NCBI RefSeq assembly: GCF_004353505.1
Contig: NZ_SMNQ01000003.1
Location: 434,001-498,000 of the forward strand
Source of the DNA: Streptomyces sp. WAC05374
GTDB lineage: Bacteria; Actinomycetota; Actinomycetes; Streptomycetales; Streptomycetaceae
Length of the DNA stretch: 64,000 nucleotides
Reading direction: 5' to 3'
A program made the position numbers and the translations under genes. The notes under the pieces are model-generated. The model made no database searches and had not been told where the DNA came from. It saw only the letters and a list, made by a program, of their open reading frames with translations. Positions 7,764-16,690 of the stretch are shown here, in pieces. Position 1 is the first letter of the stretch, and every line of letters starts with the position of its first letter.

Positions 7764-8465
7764 GTGAGCAACCGTGCAGTGCTGGAGGTGATCGCCCTCG
7801 ACGCGGAGGACGCGATCGCCGCGCAGGCCGGAGGAGCGGACCGCCTGGAACTGGTCACGGACATGGCCGCGGACGGGCTGACCCCGTCCCGCGAGACCTA
7901 CGGCCGCGTCCGCGCCGCCGTGGACATCCCGCTGCGCGTGATGCTGCGCCTGGCGGACGGCTTCGCGGCGGGCGACGTCGACGCTCTGGTGCGGACGGCG
8001 CGGGAGCTGCGCGAGGAGGGCGCCGACGAGTTCGTCCTCGGCTTCCTCGACGCGGAGGGCCACGTGGACCTGGTGGCCGTCGAGCGGCTGGTCGCCGAGC
8101 TGGAGGGCTGCCGCTGGACGTTCCACCGGGCGCTCGACCGGGCGGCCGACCGCGACGCGGCACGCAAGCAGCTCGCCGACCTGCCCGGCCTGGACACCTA
8201 CCTGACGGCCGGGTCGGCGGCCGGCGTGGACGAGGGCCTGCCCACCCTGCTGGACGAGGCCGCCGCCGCCCGGCGCGGCGAGCCGGGCTACGAACCGCGG
8301 CTCCTGGTCGGCGGCGGCCTGAGGCTGGACCACGTCCCCCGGCTCCTCGCGGGCGGCGTCACCGCCTTCCACATCGGAGGCGCAGCCCGCCCCGCCGGCT
8401 GGACCGCCCCGGTGTCCCCCACGGCGGTCCGCGCCTGGCGCACGGCGATCGACGCCCCCGCGTAA
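7764..8465 (+). CDS. cutC: CutC family TIM-barrel protein
   Basis: 233 residues from GTG 7764, chosen because GGAG lies 6 bases before it; an in-frame ATG at 7752 has no ribosome site. LEVIALDAEDAIAAQAGGADRLELV at the start and LLVGGGLRLDHVPRLLAGG, FHIGGAARP near the end are CutC hallmarks. The family was linked to copper homeostasis in E. coli, though its enzyme activity is unsettled. Placement next to copA fits copper, while the dre-like site upstream hints at amino-sugar control instead. Confidence 0.88.
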   Translation: MSNRAVLEVIALDAEDAIAAQAGGADRLELVTDMAADGLTPSRETYGRVRAAVDIPLRVMLRLADGFAAGDVDALVRTARELREEGADEFVLGFLDAEGHVDLVAVERLVAELEGCRWTFHRALDRAADRDAARKQLADLPGLDTYLTAGSAAGVDEGLPTLLDEAAAARRGEPGYEPRLLVGGGLRLDHVPRLLAGGVTAFHIGGAARPAGWTAPVSPTAVRAWRTAIDAPA

Positions 8466-8632
8466 CCGACGGCGAGGGGCGCCCCCACCACCGGCCCGGC
8501 GGCAGCGCGGCGACCGCGAGGGCGCCCGCCGCCGACCGAGCATGGCGACCCGCGAGGGGCGCCCGCGCCCGCCCGCCGACGGGGTGGCGACGGGGTGGCG
8601 ACGGTGAGAGACGCGCCCGGCACAATGACTCC

Positions 8633-9316
8633 ATGGCGCCCCTCCCGTCCCACCCCGCGCACGCCGACCTCCGCCGCCGCTGGGCGACGACCGTGATCCA
8701 GGCCCTCGACACGGACGACTGCGTGATCGCGCCCGACCGGTACGCCCACGAGCTCCTCGCCCGCTGGGCCGAACCGCAGCGCCGCTACCACACCACCGAC
8801 CACCTCGTCGCCGTCCTGGACCGCGTCGACGAGCTCGCCGGCCACGCCGACGACCCCGCCGCCGTACGCCTCGCCGCCTGGTTCCACGACGCCGTCTACC
8901 TCCCCGAGCGCTCCACCAACGAGGAGCGCAGCGCCCGGCTCGCCGAGCGCGCCCTGCCGGAGCTGGGCATCGACGGGGCCCGTACCGCGGAGGTCGCCCG
9001 CCTGGTCCGCCTCACCGTCACCCACGACCCGGCCGACGGCGACCGCAACGGCGAGGTGCTGTGCGACGCGGACCTGGCGATCCTGGCCGCCGCGCCCGAC
9101 GCGTACGCCGCCTACGCGGCAGCCGTACGGGAGGAGTACGGGTTCGTCCCGGACGACGCGTTCCGGGAGGGCCGCGCGGCGGTGCTGCGGCAGCTCCTGG
9201 GCCTGCCGTGCCTGTTCCGCACCCCGCACGGCGCCCGCGCGTGGGAGGAGCGGGCCCGCCAGAACCTGACCGTGGAACTGAAGCTGCTCACCACAGGCGG
9301 CGGCCCGGGAATGTAA
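8633..9316 (+). CDS. HD-domain phosphohydrolase-like protein
   Basis: 227 residues. Metal ligands of an HD domain appear in order: RYHTTDHL, WFHDAVY (the HD pair) and CDADLAIL. It belongs to the stand-alone predicted metal-dependent phosphohydrolase group common in actinobacteria, for which no substrate is established. Soluble, no signal peptide. Separated from cutC by 167 bases of GC-rich sequence and followed closely by an exporter gene. Confidence 0.82.
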   Translation: MAPLPSHPAHADLRRRWATTVIQALDTDDCVIAPDRYAHELLARWAEPQRRYHTTDHLVAVLDRVDELAGHADDPAAVRLAAWFHDAVYLPERSTNEERSARLAERALPELGIDGARTAEVARLVRLTVTHDPADGDRNGEVLCDADLAILAAAPDAYAAYAAAVREEYGFVPDDAFREGRAAVLRQLLGLPCLFRTPHGARAWEERARQNLTVELKLLTTGGGPGM

Positions 9317-9343
9317 GCGATCAACCCGGCGTTGACCCCTGGC

Positions 9344-10579
9344 ATGCCCCGAACCGCCGAACGTGATCGCACCCGCATGCCCCTGGCCGTCTACATCCTC
9401 GGCCTGTCCGTCTTCGCGCTCGGTACGAGCGAATTCATGCTGTCCGGTCTGCTCCCGCCGATCGCCGACGACATGAACGTCTCCATCCCGCGGGCCGGAC
9501 TGCTGATATCCGCCTTCGCGGTCGGCATGGTCATCGGCGCCCCGCTCCTCGCGGTCGCCACCCTGCGGCTGCCGCGCAAGACGACACTCACCGTGCTGAT
9601 CAGCACGTTCGGCCTCGGCCAGCTCGCGGGCGCGCTGGCACCGTCGTACGGAATCCTCTTCGCCTCCCGTGTGGTCAGCGCCCTCGCGTGCGCCGGGTTC
9701 TGGGCGGTCGGGGCGGCCGTCGCCATCGCCATGGTGCCGGTCGGCGCCCGGGCCCGGGCGATGGCCGTCATGATCGGCGGGCTGTCGATCGCGAACGTCC
9801 TCGGCGTCCCGGCCGGCGCGTTCCTCGGCGAGCACCTGGGCTGGCGCTCCGCCTTCTGGGCGGTCGGCGCCGCGTCGGCGATCGCCCTGGTGGGCGTGGT
9901 GACCCTGATACCCCGCATTCCGCTGCCGGACGAGAAGCCCCGGCTGCGGCGGGAGCTGACGATCTACCGCGACCGGCAGGTCTGGCTCGCCGTCGCGGTC
10001 ACCGCGCTCGCGGCGGGCGGCGTCTTCTGTGCCTTCTCGTACCTGGCGCCGCTGCTCACCGACGTCTCGGGCCTCGACGCCAACTGGGTGCCGACCGTGC
10101 TGGCCCTCTTCGGCATCGGCGCGCTGATCGGGACCACGATCGGCGGCCGGGTCGCGGACGCGCACCTGTTCGGGGTGCTGCTGAGCGGCATCACGGCGTC
10201 GACGGTGTTCCTGGTGGCCCTCGCGCTCCTGGCCCACAGCCCGGTCGCCACGGTGATCCTCTCCTTCCTGCTCGGCGTCTCCGCCTTCTACACCGCCCCG
10301 GCCCTGAACGCCCGCATGTTCAACGTCGCCGGTGCGGCCCCCACCCTGGCGGGCGCCACGACGACGGCCGCGTTCAACCTGGGCAACACCGGCGGGCCGT
10401 GGCTCGGTGGCACGGTCATCGACGCGGGCCTCGGCTTCCCCTCCACGGCCTGGGCCGGCGCGGCCATGACGGTGCTCGGCCTGGTGGCCGCCGCCGTGGC
10501 CCTGCGTCTGCACCGCTCGCCGTCCCGGGTGGTGAGCCGGTCCGCCGCCCCTGCGGACCACGAGCCCTCCCACGTCTGA
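9344..10579 (+). CDS. MFS exporter of the Cmx/CmlR chloramphenicol-efflux type
   Basis: 411 residues from ATG 9344 (a TTG at 9332 and an ATG at 9377 are alternatives). MPLAVYILGLSVFALGTSEF then MLSGLLPPIADDM closely matches the start of Streptomyces/Corynebacterium Cmx-Cml proteins. About 12 membrane segments, and GWRSAFWAVG in the motif-C region. The family exports chloramphenicol and possibly other drugs through proton antiport; the substrate here is not shown. The stop is one base from the stop of the convergent exporter gene. Confidence 0.85.
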   Translation: MPRTAERDRTRMPLAVYILGLSVFALGTSEFMLSGLLPPIADDMNVSIPRAGLLISAFAVGMVIGAPLLAVATLRLPRKTTLTVLISTFGLGQLAGALAPSYGILFASRVVSALACAGFWAVGAAVAIAMVPVGARARAMAVMIGGLSIANVLGVPAGAFLGEHLGWRSAFWAVGAASAIALVGVVTLIPRIPLPDEKPRLRRELTIYRDRQVWLAVAVTALAAGGVFCAFSYLAPLLTDVSGLDANWVPTVLALFGIGALIGTTIGGRVADAHLFGVLLSGITASTVFLVALALLAHSPVATVILSFLLGVSAFYTAPALNARMFNVAGAAPTLAGATTTAAFNLGNTGGPWLGGTVIDAGLGFPSTAWAGAAMTVLGLVAAAVALRLHRSPSRVVSRSAAPADHEPSHV

Positions 10580-10580
10580 C

Positions 10581-11726
10581 TCACCCCCGCCCCCGCAGCC
10601 CGGCCACCACGGCCACCGCCGCGAGCCCGCCGCCCAGCCACAGCGCGCCCCGCACCCCCCAGTTGTCCGCCGCGCGCCCGCCCAGCAGGGCGCCCAGCGC
10701 GATGGCCCCGTTGAAGACGCCCGCGTAGAGCGAGGAGCCCGCCTCCCGCTCCCCGGGCGCGGCGGCCATCACCCACGACTGGGCGGTGACGGACACGCCC
10801 CCGTACGCCAGCCCCCACACCACCAGCAGCGCGGCGCCCAGCGACGGCAGCAGCAGCACCGCCGCCGCCAGCACCGCGCTCAGTACCAGCAGGGTGGCGC
10901 GGGCCGACCGCCCCGCCGCCCGGCCCGCCACGAAGTTCCCGGCCACCCCGGCCACGCCGTACGCCAGCAGCAGCGCGCCGACCGGCCCCGGGCCGGCGCC
11001 CGGCACCTGCTCCAGCACGGGCCGGACGTAGGTGTACGCGGCGAAGTGCCCGGTCACCAGGAAGGCCACGACGAGCAGCGCGGAGCGCAGCGCGGGGTTG
11101 CCCCACAGCCGCAGCACCCCGCCCGGGCGCACCGCCCGCTCGGCCGGCAGCGGCGGCAGCAGCGCGCCGAGCACCACCGCCACCAGCGCGGCCAGCACCG
11201 CCCCGGCGGCGAACGCGGCCCGCCAGCCCGCCAGTTCGCCCAGCCACGCCCCGGCCGGGACCCCGAGCAGCGACGCCACCGCGATGCCGCTGAAGATCGT
11301 CGCCGTCGCACCGGGCACCGCGACGGGCGCCACGAACCGCACGGCCAGTCCGGCCGCCACGGTCCACACCCCGCCCATGCCGATCCCGACCAGCACCCGT
11401 CCGGCGGCCATCACCGCGAAGCCGGCCGCCCCCGCGCACAGCAGGTTCCCCACCGCGAGGACGCCCATCAGGCCGACCAGCGCCCGCCGCCTGTCCAGCC
11501 CCCGCAGGCCCGGCGCGACCAGCGGCGCCGCCAGGGCGGCCACCAGCCCGGTGACGGCCAGCGTCAGCCCGGCGGTGCCCTCGGTGACGGCGAGCGTGCC
11601 GCCGATGGGCGTGAGCAGACCGACGGGCAGCATCTCGGAGGTGACGACGGTGAAGGTGGCGAGCGCGACGGCGAGGACGGCAGCGCGCCCCCCGCGTGCG
11701 GGAGTGGCATCGAGCGGTCCGGTCAT
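10581..11726 (-). CDS. MFS transporter, DHA1 (AraJ/YdhP-like)
   Basis: 381 residues from ATG 11726, with GGAGG just upstream; longer starts would need a TTG. ATFTVVTSEMLPVGLLTPI is the typical first helix of AraJ-like sugar or drug efflux proteins, with GWRAAFAAGAVLAALV later and about 12 hydrophobic segments. Substrate unknown. Tail-to-tail with the Cmx-like gene; no dedicated terminator fits in the single-base gap. Confidence 0.85.
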   Translation of the reverse strand: MTGPLDATPARGGRAAVLAVALATFTVVTSEMLPVGLLTPIGGTLAVTEGTAGLTLAVTGLVAALAAPLVAPGLRGLDRRRALVGLMGVLAVGNLLCAGAAGFAVMAAGRVLVGIGMGGVWTVAAGLAVRFVAPVAVPGATATIFSGIAVASLLGVPAGAWLGELAGWRAAFAAGAVLAALVAVVLGALLPPLPAERAVRPGGVLRLWGNPALRSALLVVAFLVTGHFAAYTYVRPVLEQVPGAGPGPVGALLLAYGVAGVAGNFVAGRAAGRSARATLLVLSAVLAAAVLLLPSLGAALLVVWGLAYGGVSVTAQSWVMAAAPGEREAGSSLYAGVFNGAIALGALLGGRAADNWGVRGALWLGGGLAAVAVVAGLRGRG

Positions 11727-11865
11727 GCCCTCCAGGCAACTCCCGCCCGGAGCCGCGAACAACGGCCGTTACCCCCGCTTCGGGCCGTCCCCCGCTTCGG
11801 GCCGTCACGTGCTTCCGGCCGTCCCGTGCTTCCGGCCGCCCCCCGCCTCCGGCCGGGAACCCGCC

Positions 11866-12135
11866 TCAGCCGGCCGGGCGCCGCTTCGGGCGCCGGAGGC
11901 CCGCCTCGGTGAGCCGGCGGACCAGTTCCTTGGAGCCGACCTCCACCGCACCGGCCGCCACCGCGTCCGCGTACCGCTCGGAGGGAACGTCGTAGTGGTC
12001 GCCGTCGAAGGCGCGGGGCGGGGCACCGATCAGGGCGGCGAAGGCGTGGAGCTCGTCGTAGGACGTGTCGCTCACCATGTGGGACCACATGCGGCCGTGG
12101 CCCGGCCAGTTGGGCGGGTCGATGTAGACCGTCAC
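11866..12135 (-). CDS. DUF4031 domain protein
   Basis: 89 residues starting at GTG, which overlaps the TGA of the upstream gene (GTGA), so it is translationally coupled. TVYIDPPNWPGHGRMWSHMV at the start and DHYDVPSERYADAVAAGA later are the conserved blocks of DUF4031. No activity is known for the family. Confidence 0.85.
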   Translation of the reverse strand: MTVYIDPPNWPGHGRMWSHMVSDTSYDELHAFAALIGAPPRAFDGDHYDVPSERYADAVAAGAVEVGSKELVRRLTEAGLRRPKRRPAG

Positions 12136-12488
12136 GTAAGGCCGCCGACCCGCGCCACGACCACGCCCGCCTTGCCGCACACCCAGTGCGGGTCGGGGCC
12201 GAGCTCCGGCTCCACGTCCAGCGCGTGCGGGTCGCCGGAGGGGCACACCGGGCACAGCGGCCAGCGGCCGTACCGCTCCAGCAGCGCGTCCTGGACGTCC
12301 TGCGCGACGAGCCCGGCGACGTACTCGATGCCTTCCGGCCACTGCTCGACCCACCAGCGGCGGTGCGTCACCGCGTCCTCCACGAGCGAGACCACCTCGG
12401 CCTCCGCGACGTTCCGCGCCATGAGGTCGGCGAGAACCAGGGCACGGGCGGCGTGCAGGGCCTGCTCGAGGGGGTCGACGGAGTCCAT
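12132..12488 (-). CDS. Conserved hypothetical protein with C-terminal CxxC
   Basis: 118 residues. The helical N-terminus is followed by CPVCPSGDPHALDVEPELG and WVCGKAG, so three cysteines and a histidine could bind zinc. Coupled by a 4-base overlap to the DUF4031 gene. Divergent from the RpiR regulator at 12555 with 66 bases between starts. I do not recognise a named family. Confidence 0.75.
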   Translation of the reverse strand: MDSVDPLEQALHAARALVLADLMARNVAEAEVVSLVEDAVTHRRWWVEQWPEGIEYVAGLVAQDVQDALLERYGRWPLCPVCPSGDPHALDVEPELGPDPHWVCGKAGVVVARVGGLT

Positions 12489-12519
12489 GGAGCCATTGTC
12501 GCCCCAGGTCCGGGAGGGG

Positions 12520-12548
12520 TTGACGACCCCTGGGGCTGAAAATACCTT
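12520..12548 (+). promoter_or_regulatory. Promoter of the MurNAc operon
   Basis: TTGACG (12520-12525), a 17-base spacer, then TACCTT (12543-12548). The expected start of transcription coincides with the GTG at 12555, so the regulator mRNA may be leaderless. The -10 lies within the operator-like repeat at 12536-12552. Confidence 0.55.
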
Positions 12549-12583
12549 TCAGGTGTGACCAATGACGTGAAGGAAATTTTCAG
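12536..12583. promoter_or_regulatory. Two RpiR-type operator repeats over the regulator start
   Basis: CTGAAAATACCTTTCAG (12536-12552) and, in reverse orientation, GTGAAGGAAATTTTCAG (12567-12583). The reverse complement of the second shares CTGAAAAT and a C-rich centre with the first. The first has perfect 6 bp arms CTGAAA/TTTCAG. They flank the GTG start and overlap the -10, which suggests autorepression relieved by a sugar phosphate. Confidence 0.6.
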
Positions 12584-13547
12584 CACCGGCGGCGGCAACA
12601 GCACCGGCAGACCCGGCGGGGAAGCCGCCCCCGCCAACCCCGCCAACTCTCCCGCACCCGCCACGGCCGCCCCCGCGCCCGCCGCCCTCGCCGCCAAGGT
12701 GCGCACCCTCGCCCCCTCCATGACCCGCTCCATGCAGCGCGTCGCGGAAGCCGTCGCCGCCGACCCCGCCGGCTGCGCCGCCCTCACGGTCACCGGTCTC
12801 GCCGAACTGACCGGCACCAGCGAGGCGACCGTCGTCCGCACCGCCCGCCTGCTCGGCTACCCCGGCTATCGCGACCTGCGGCTCGCCCTCGCCGGGCTCG
12901 CCGCCCAGCAGCAGTCCGGCCGGGCGCCCTCCGTCACCGCCGACATCGCGGTCGACGACCCGCTCGCGGACGTCGTCGCCAAGCTCGCCCACGACGAGCA
13001 GCAGACCCTCGCCGACACCGCCGCCGGACTCGACACCGTCCAGCTCGGCGCCGCCGTCACCGCGCTGGCCACCGCCCGCCGCACCGACATCTACGGCGTC
13101 GGCGCCTCCGGACTCGTCGCCCAGGACCTCGCCCAGAAGCTGCTGCGCATCGGGCTGATCGCCCACGCCCACAGCGACCCGCACCTCGCCGTCACCAACG
13201 CCGTGCAGCTCCGCTCCGGCGACGTCGCCATCGCCATCACCCACTCGGGCTCCACCGGCGACGTCATAGAACCCCTCCGCGTGGCCTTCGACCACGGTGC
13301 GACCACCGTCGCCATCACCGGCCGCCCCGACGGCCCCGTCTCGCAGTACGCCGACCACATACTGACCACCTCCACGGCCCGCGAGAGCGACCTGCGGCCC
13401 GCCGCCATGTCCTCCCGCACCAGCCAACTCCTCGTCGTCGACTGCCTGTTCACCGGTGTCACCCAGCGCACGTACGAGACGGCCGCCCCCGCGCTCTCCG
13501 CGTCGTACGAGGCCCTCGCGCACCGACACTCACCCCGCACCCGCTGA
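12555..13547 (+). CDS. MurR/RpiR family transcriptional regulator
   Basis: 330 residues. After a low-complexity Ala/Pro N-terminus, the HTH_6 domain (about 55-130) contains TGLAELTGTSEATVVRTARL. The SIS sugar-phosphate-binding domain (about 165-310) has YGVGASGLVAQDLAQKLLR and ITHSGSTGDVIEPL. Placed directly before murQ with a 22-base gap, so the likely effector is N-acetylmuramic acid 6-phosphate. GTG start; a downstream GTG at 12567 is possible. Confidence 0.92.
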   Translation: MTNDVKEIFSTGGGNSTGRPGGEAAPANPANSPAPATAAPAPAALAAKVRTLAPSMTRSMQRVAEAVAADPAGCAALTVTGLAELTGTSEATVVRTARLLGYPGYRDLRLALAGLAAQQQSGRAPSVTADIAVDDPLADVVAKLAHDEQQTLADTAAGLDTVQLGAAVTALATARRTDIYGVGASGLVAQDLAQKLLRIGLIAHAHSDPHLAVTNAVQLRSGDVAIAITHSGSTGDVIEPLRVAFDHGATTVAITGRPDGPVSQYADHILTTSTARESDLRPAAMSSRTSQLLVVDCLFTGVTQRTYETAAPALSASYEALAHRHSPRTR

Positions 13548-13569
13548 CCGGCCGAAAGAGCACGCCCGC

Positions 13570-14472
13570 ATGAACCCCTCCGAACTGTCCGCCCTGACCA
13601 CGGAAGCGTTCCGCCCCGAGCTCGCGGACATCGACCGCCTCCCCACCGCCGAGATCGCCCGCCTCATGAACGCCGAGGACCAGTCCGTCCCCGTCGCCGT
13701 GGCCGGCCAGCTTCCCCGGATCGCCGCCGCGATCGACGCCACCGCCGACCGGATGGCACGCGGCGGGCGCCTCGTCTACGCGGGCGCGGGCACGGCCGGG
13801 CGGCTCGGCGTCCTGGACGCCAGCGAGTGCCCGCCCACCTTCAACACCACCCCCGGCCAGGTCGTCGGCCTCATCGCGGGCGGCCCCACGGCGCTGCTGG
13901 AGGCGGTCGAGGGCGCCGAGGACTCCCGGGACATGGCGGCCGCCGACCTGGACGCCCTGTCCCTCACGCCCGACGACACCGTCGTCGGCGTCTCCGCCTC
14001 CGGCCGTACCCCCTACGCCCTCGGCGCGGTCGAACACGCCCGCGCGCGGGGCGCCCTGACGATCGGCCTGGCCTGCAACGCGGGCAGCGCCCTCGCGGCC
14101 GCCGCCGAGCACGGCATCGAGGTCGTCGTCGGCCCCGAGCTGATCACCGGCTCCACCCGGCTCAAGGCCGGCACCGCCCAGAAGCTGGTCCTCAACATGA
14201 TCTCGACGATCACCATGATCCGGCTGGGCAAGACGTACGGGAACCTCATGGTCGACGTCCGCGCCTCCAACGACAAGCTCCGCGCCCGCTCCCACCGGAT
14301 CGTCGCCCTCGCCACGGGCGCCTCCGACGCCGCCGTCGGGGCCGCCCTCACCGCCACGGACGGCGAGGTGAAGCCGGCGATCCTCACCCTGCTGGCGGAC
14401 GTGGACCCCGACACGGCCACGGCTCTCCTGGCGAAGACGAACGGCCATCTGCGGGCGGCACTGGACCAATAG
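13570..14472 (+). CDS. murQ: N-acetylmuramic acid 6-phosphate etherase
   Basis: 300 residues, normal family length. MNAEDQSVP, YAGAGTAGRLGVLDASECPP, GVSASGRTPYALGAVEHAR and the MurQ signature around GTAQKLVLNMISTITM are all present. The enzyme removes D-lactate from MurNAc-6-phosphate, giving GlcNAc-6-phosphate for NagA (a nagA copy is at 36749). Cytoplasmic. In operon after the RpiR regulator, GAAAGAG as ribosome site. Confidence 0.96.
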   Translation: MNPSELSALTTEAFRPELADIDRLPTAEIARLMNAEDQSVPVAVAGQLPRIAAAIDATADRMARGGRLVYAGAGTAGRLGVLDASECPPTFNTTPGQVVGLIAGGPTALLEAVEGAEDSRDMAAADLDALSLTPDDTVVGVSASGRTPYALGAVEHARARGALTIGLACNAGSALAAAAEHGIEVVVGPELITGSTRLKAGTAQKLVLNMISTITMIRLGKTYGNLMVDVRASNDKLRARSHRIVALATGASDAAVGAALTATDGEVKPAILTLLADVDPDTATALLAKTNGHLRAALDQ

Positions 14473-14540
14473 ACGGGGCACGGCCCGCCCACCGGCGCGC
14501 GGCCCCCGCACGGCGCCCGCCCCCTGGCACCATCCGCGCC

Positions 14541-15998
14541 ATGACCGCACCCGCACCCGACGCGCACCACGAGACCGCCACCGCCCTCCTCCCCCTGGTC
14601 GGCGGCGCGGCGAACGTCACCTCCGTCGCCCACTGCATGACCCGCCTCCGCCTCGGCCTGCGCGACCGCGCCCTCGTCCAGGACGAGGCGCTGCGGGCGC
14701 ACCCCGCCGTCCTCGGGGTCGTCGAGGACGACACGACGTACCAGATCGTCCTCGGCCCCGGCACCGTCGCCCGCGTCACGCCCGCGTTCGAGGCCCTCCT
14801 GACGAGCGCCGGAGAGCCGGGTACCGGAGACCCGAGCGACCTGAGCCCGGGGGACCTGAGCCCGCACGACCTCAGCGCGCGGGGCGAAGCCATCAAGGCG
14901 GCCCGCAAGGAGCGGAACGCCACCCCCGGCAAGCTGCTCCTGCGCCGCCTCGCGAACATCTTCGTCCCCCTCATCCCCGCCCTCATCGGCTGCGGCGTCA
15001 TCGCGGGACTCAACGGACTGCTGGTCAACCTCCACTGGCTCCCCGCCCTCACCCCCGCCCTCACCGCCATCGCGTCCGGCTTCATGGCGCTGATCGCCGT
15101 GTTCGTCGGCCTCAACACGGCCAAGGAGTTCGGCGGTACGCCGATCCTCGGCGGCGCGGTCGCCGCGATCGTCGTGTACGCGGGCGTCGCCAAGGTCGAG
15201 GCGTTCGGCCAGCAGCTCTCCCCCGGCCAGGGCGGCGTCCTCGGCGCCCTGGCCGCCGCCGTGCTCGCCGTCCACGTGGAGAAGTGGTGCCGCCGCCACG
15301 TCCCCGAGGCCCTCGACGTCCTGCTCACGCCCACCGTGACCGTGCTCGTCGCCGGCCTGGTCACCGTCTACGGCCTGATGTACGCCGCCGGCGAGGTGTC
15401 CGGCGCCATCGGCACGGCCGCCGACTGGCTCCTCGTACACGCCGGAGCCGTCGCCGGGTTCGTCCTGGGCGGGCTCTTCCTGCCGCTCGTCATGCTGGGC
15501 CTGCACCAGGCCCTGATCCCGATCCACACCACCCTGATCGAGCAGCAGGGCCACACCGTCCTGCTGCCCATCCTCGCCATGGCCGGAGCGGGCCAGGTCG
15601 GCGCGGCCGCCGCCGTGTACGTACGCCTCCGCCACCACACCGGCCTCCGGCGCACCATCAAGTCCGCGCTGCCCGCCGGGCTGCTCGGCGTGGGCGAGCC
15701 GCTGATCTACGGCGTGTCGCTGCCGCTCGGCCGGCCGTTCGTCACCGCGTGCGTGGGCGGGGCGTTCGGCGGCGGGTTCGTCGGGCTGTTCCACATGCTC
15801 GGCGTCACGGTCGGCTCGACGGCGATCGGCCCCTCCGGCTGGGCCCTGTTCCCGCTGCTCGACGGGGAGCAGGGCCTCGCCGTCACCACCGTCGCCGTCT
15901 ACGCGGGCGGGCTGCTGACCGGGTACGCGGCCGGTTTCGCCGCCACGTACCTGTTCGGTCTCGACGAGGCCACCCTCACCGCGGCGCCTGCTCCTTGA
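14541..15998 (+). CDS. PTS EIIBC, probable MurNAc-type permease
   Basis: 485 residues. The EIIB domain (about 10-90) has the phosphorylated cysteine C32 in AHCMTRLRLGL. A linker with DLSPGDLSPHDLS repeats leads to the EIIC membrane domain (about 125-480; IFVPLIPALIGCGVIAGL, GVGEPLIYGVSLPLGRPF). Same domain order as MurP/glucose-family EIIBC; no EIIA domain is attached, so a shared Crr-type EIIA is needed. Third gene after murR and murQ; MurNAc as substrate is inferred from that. Its last 23 bases overlap the convergent ABC gene. Confidence 0.88.
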   Translation: MTAPAPDAHHETATALLPLVGGAANVTSVAHCMTRLRLGLRDRALVQDEALRAHPAVLGVVEDDTTYQIVLGPGTVARVTPAFEALLTSAGEPGTGDPSDLSPGDLSPHDLSARGEAIKAARKERNATPGKLLLRRLANIFVPLIPALIGCGVIAGLNGLLVNLHWLPALTPALTAIASGFMALIAVFVGLNTAKEFGGTPILGGAVAAIVVYAGVAKVEAFGQQLSPGQGGVLGALAAAVLAVHVEKWCRRHVPEALDVLLTPTVTVLVAGLVTVYGLMYAAGEVSGAIGTAADWLLVHAGAVAGFVLGGLFLPLVMLGLHQALIPIHTTLIEQQGHTVLLPILAMAGAGQVGAAAAVYVRLRHHTGLRRTIKSALPAGLLGVGEPLIYGVSLPLGRPFVTACVGGAFGGGFVGLFHMLGVTVGSTAIGPSGWALFPLLDGEQGLAVTTVAVYAGGLLTGYAAGFAATYLFGLDEATLTAAPAP

Positions 15999-16659
15999 TC
16001 GTCACCCGGCCCTTGCGTATCACCGCGAGCCGGGGAGCCCGCCGGGCCAGGGAGGTGTCGTGGGTGACCATGACGAACGTCAGCCCGTTCTCCTCCCACA
16101 GCCCTTCCAGCAGGTCCATGATCTCGTCGCGCGTGGACTCGTCCAGGTTGCCCGTCGGCTCGTCGGCGAGCAGCACCGCCGGCCGCTTCACCAGCGCCCG
16201 CGCGATCGCCACCCGCTGCTGCTGCCCGCCCGACAACTCGCCGGGCAGATGGCCCCGCCGCTCCCCCAGGCCCACCGACACCAGCGCCTCACCCGCCCGC
16301 TCGCGCCGCTCCGCCGCCCGCAGCCCCAGCGGTACGAGGGCGGTCTCGACGTTCTCCTGGGCGGTGAGCGTCGGCACCAGGTTGAACCCCTGGAACACGA
16401 ACCCGATCTTCTCCGCCCGTACGCGCGTGAGCCGCGCCTCCGGCAGCGTGGCCAGGTTGGTGCCGTCCAGGAGCACGCTCCCCTCCGACGGCCGGTCCAG
16501 GCCGCCGAGCATCTGGAGGAGCGTCGACTTGCCGCCACCGGTCGGGCCCTGGATGACCAGCCGCCCGCCGTCCTCGATGATCAGGTCCACACCGTCCAGG
16601 GCCCGCACGGTGTCCTTGCCGCGCCGGTAGCGCTTGGTCACGCCACTGAGCTGGTACAT
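15976..16659 (-). CDS. ABC transporter ATP-binding protein (LolD/MacB type)
   Basis: 227 residues. Walker A GPTGGGKST, Q-loop VFQGFNLVPTLTAQENV, signature LSGGQQQRVAIARAL, Walker B LLADEPTGNLDE, H-loop VTHD. This subgroup partners FtsX-fold permeases that work by mechanotransmission. The permease lies immediately upstream, 31 bases apart, in the same direction. The 3' end overlaps the convergent PTS gene. Confidence 0.94.
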   Translation of the reverse strand: MYQLSGVTKRYRRGKDTVRALDGVDLIIEDGGRLVIQGPTGGGKSTLLQMLGGLDRPSEGSVLLDGTNLATLPEARLTRVRAEKIGFVFQGFNLVPTLTAQENVETALVPLGLRAAERRERAGEALVSVGLGERRGHLPGELSGGQQQRVAIARALVKRPAVLLADEPTGNLDESTRDEIMDLLEGLWEENGLTFVMVTHDTSLARRAPRLAVIRKGRVTIKEQAPR

Positions 16660-16690
16660 CTGCTGTCAACTCCAGTCGTACGAAGAAGGA

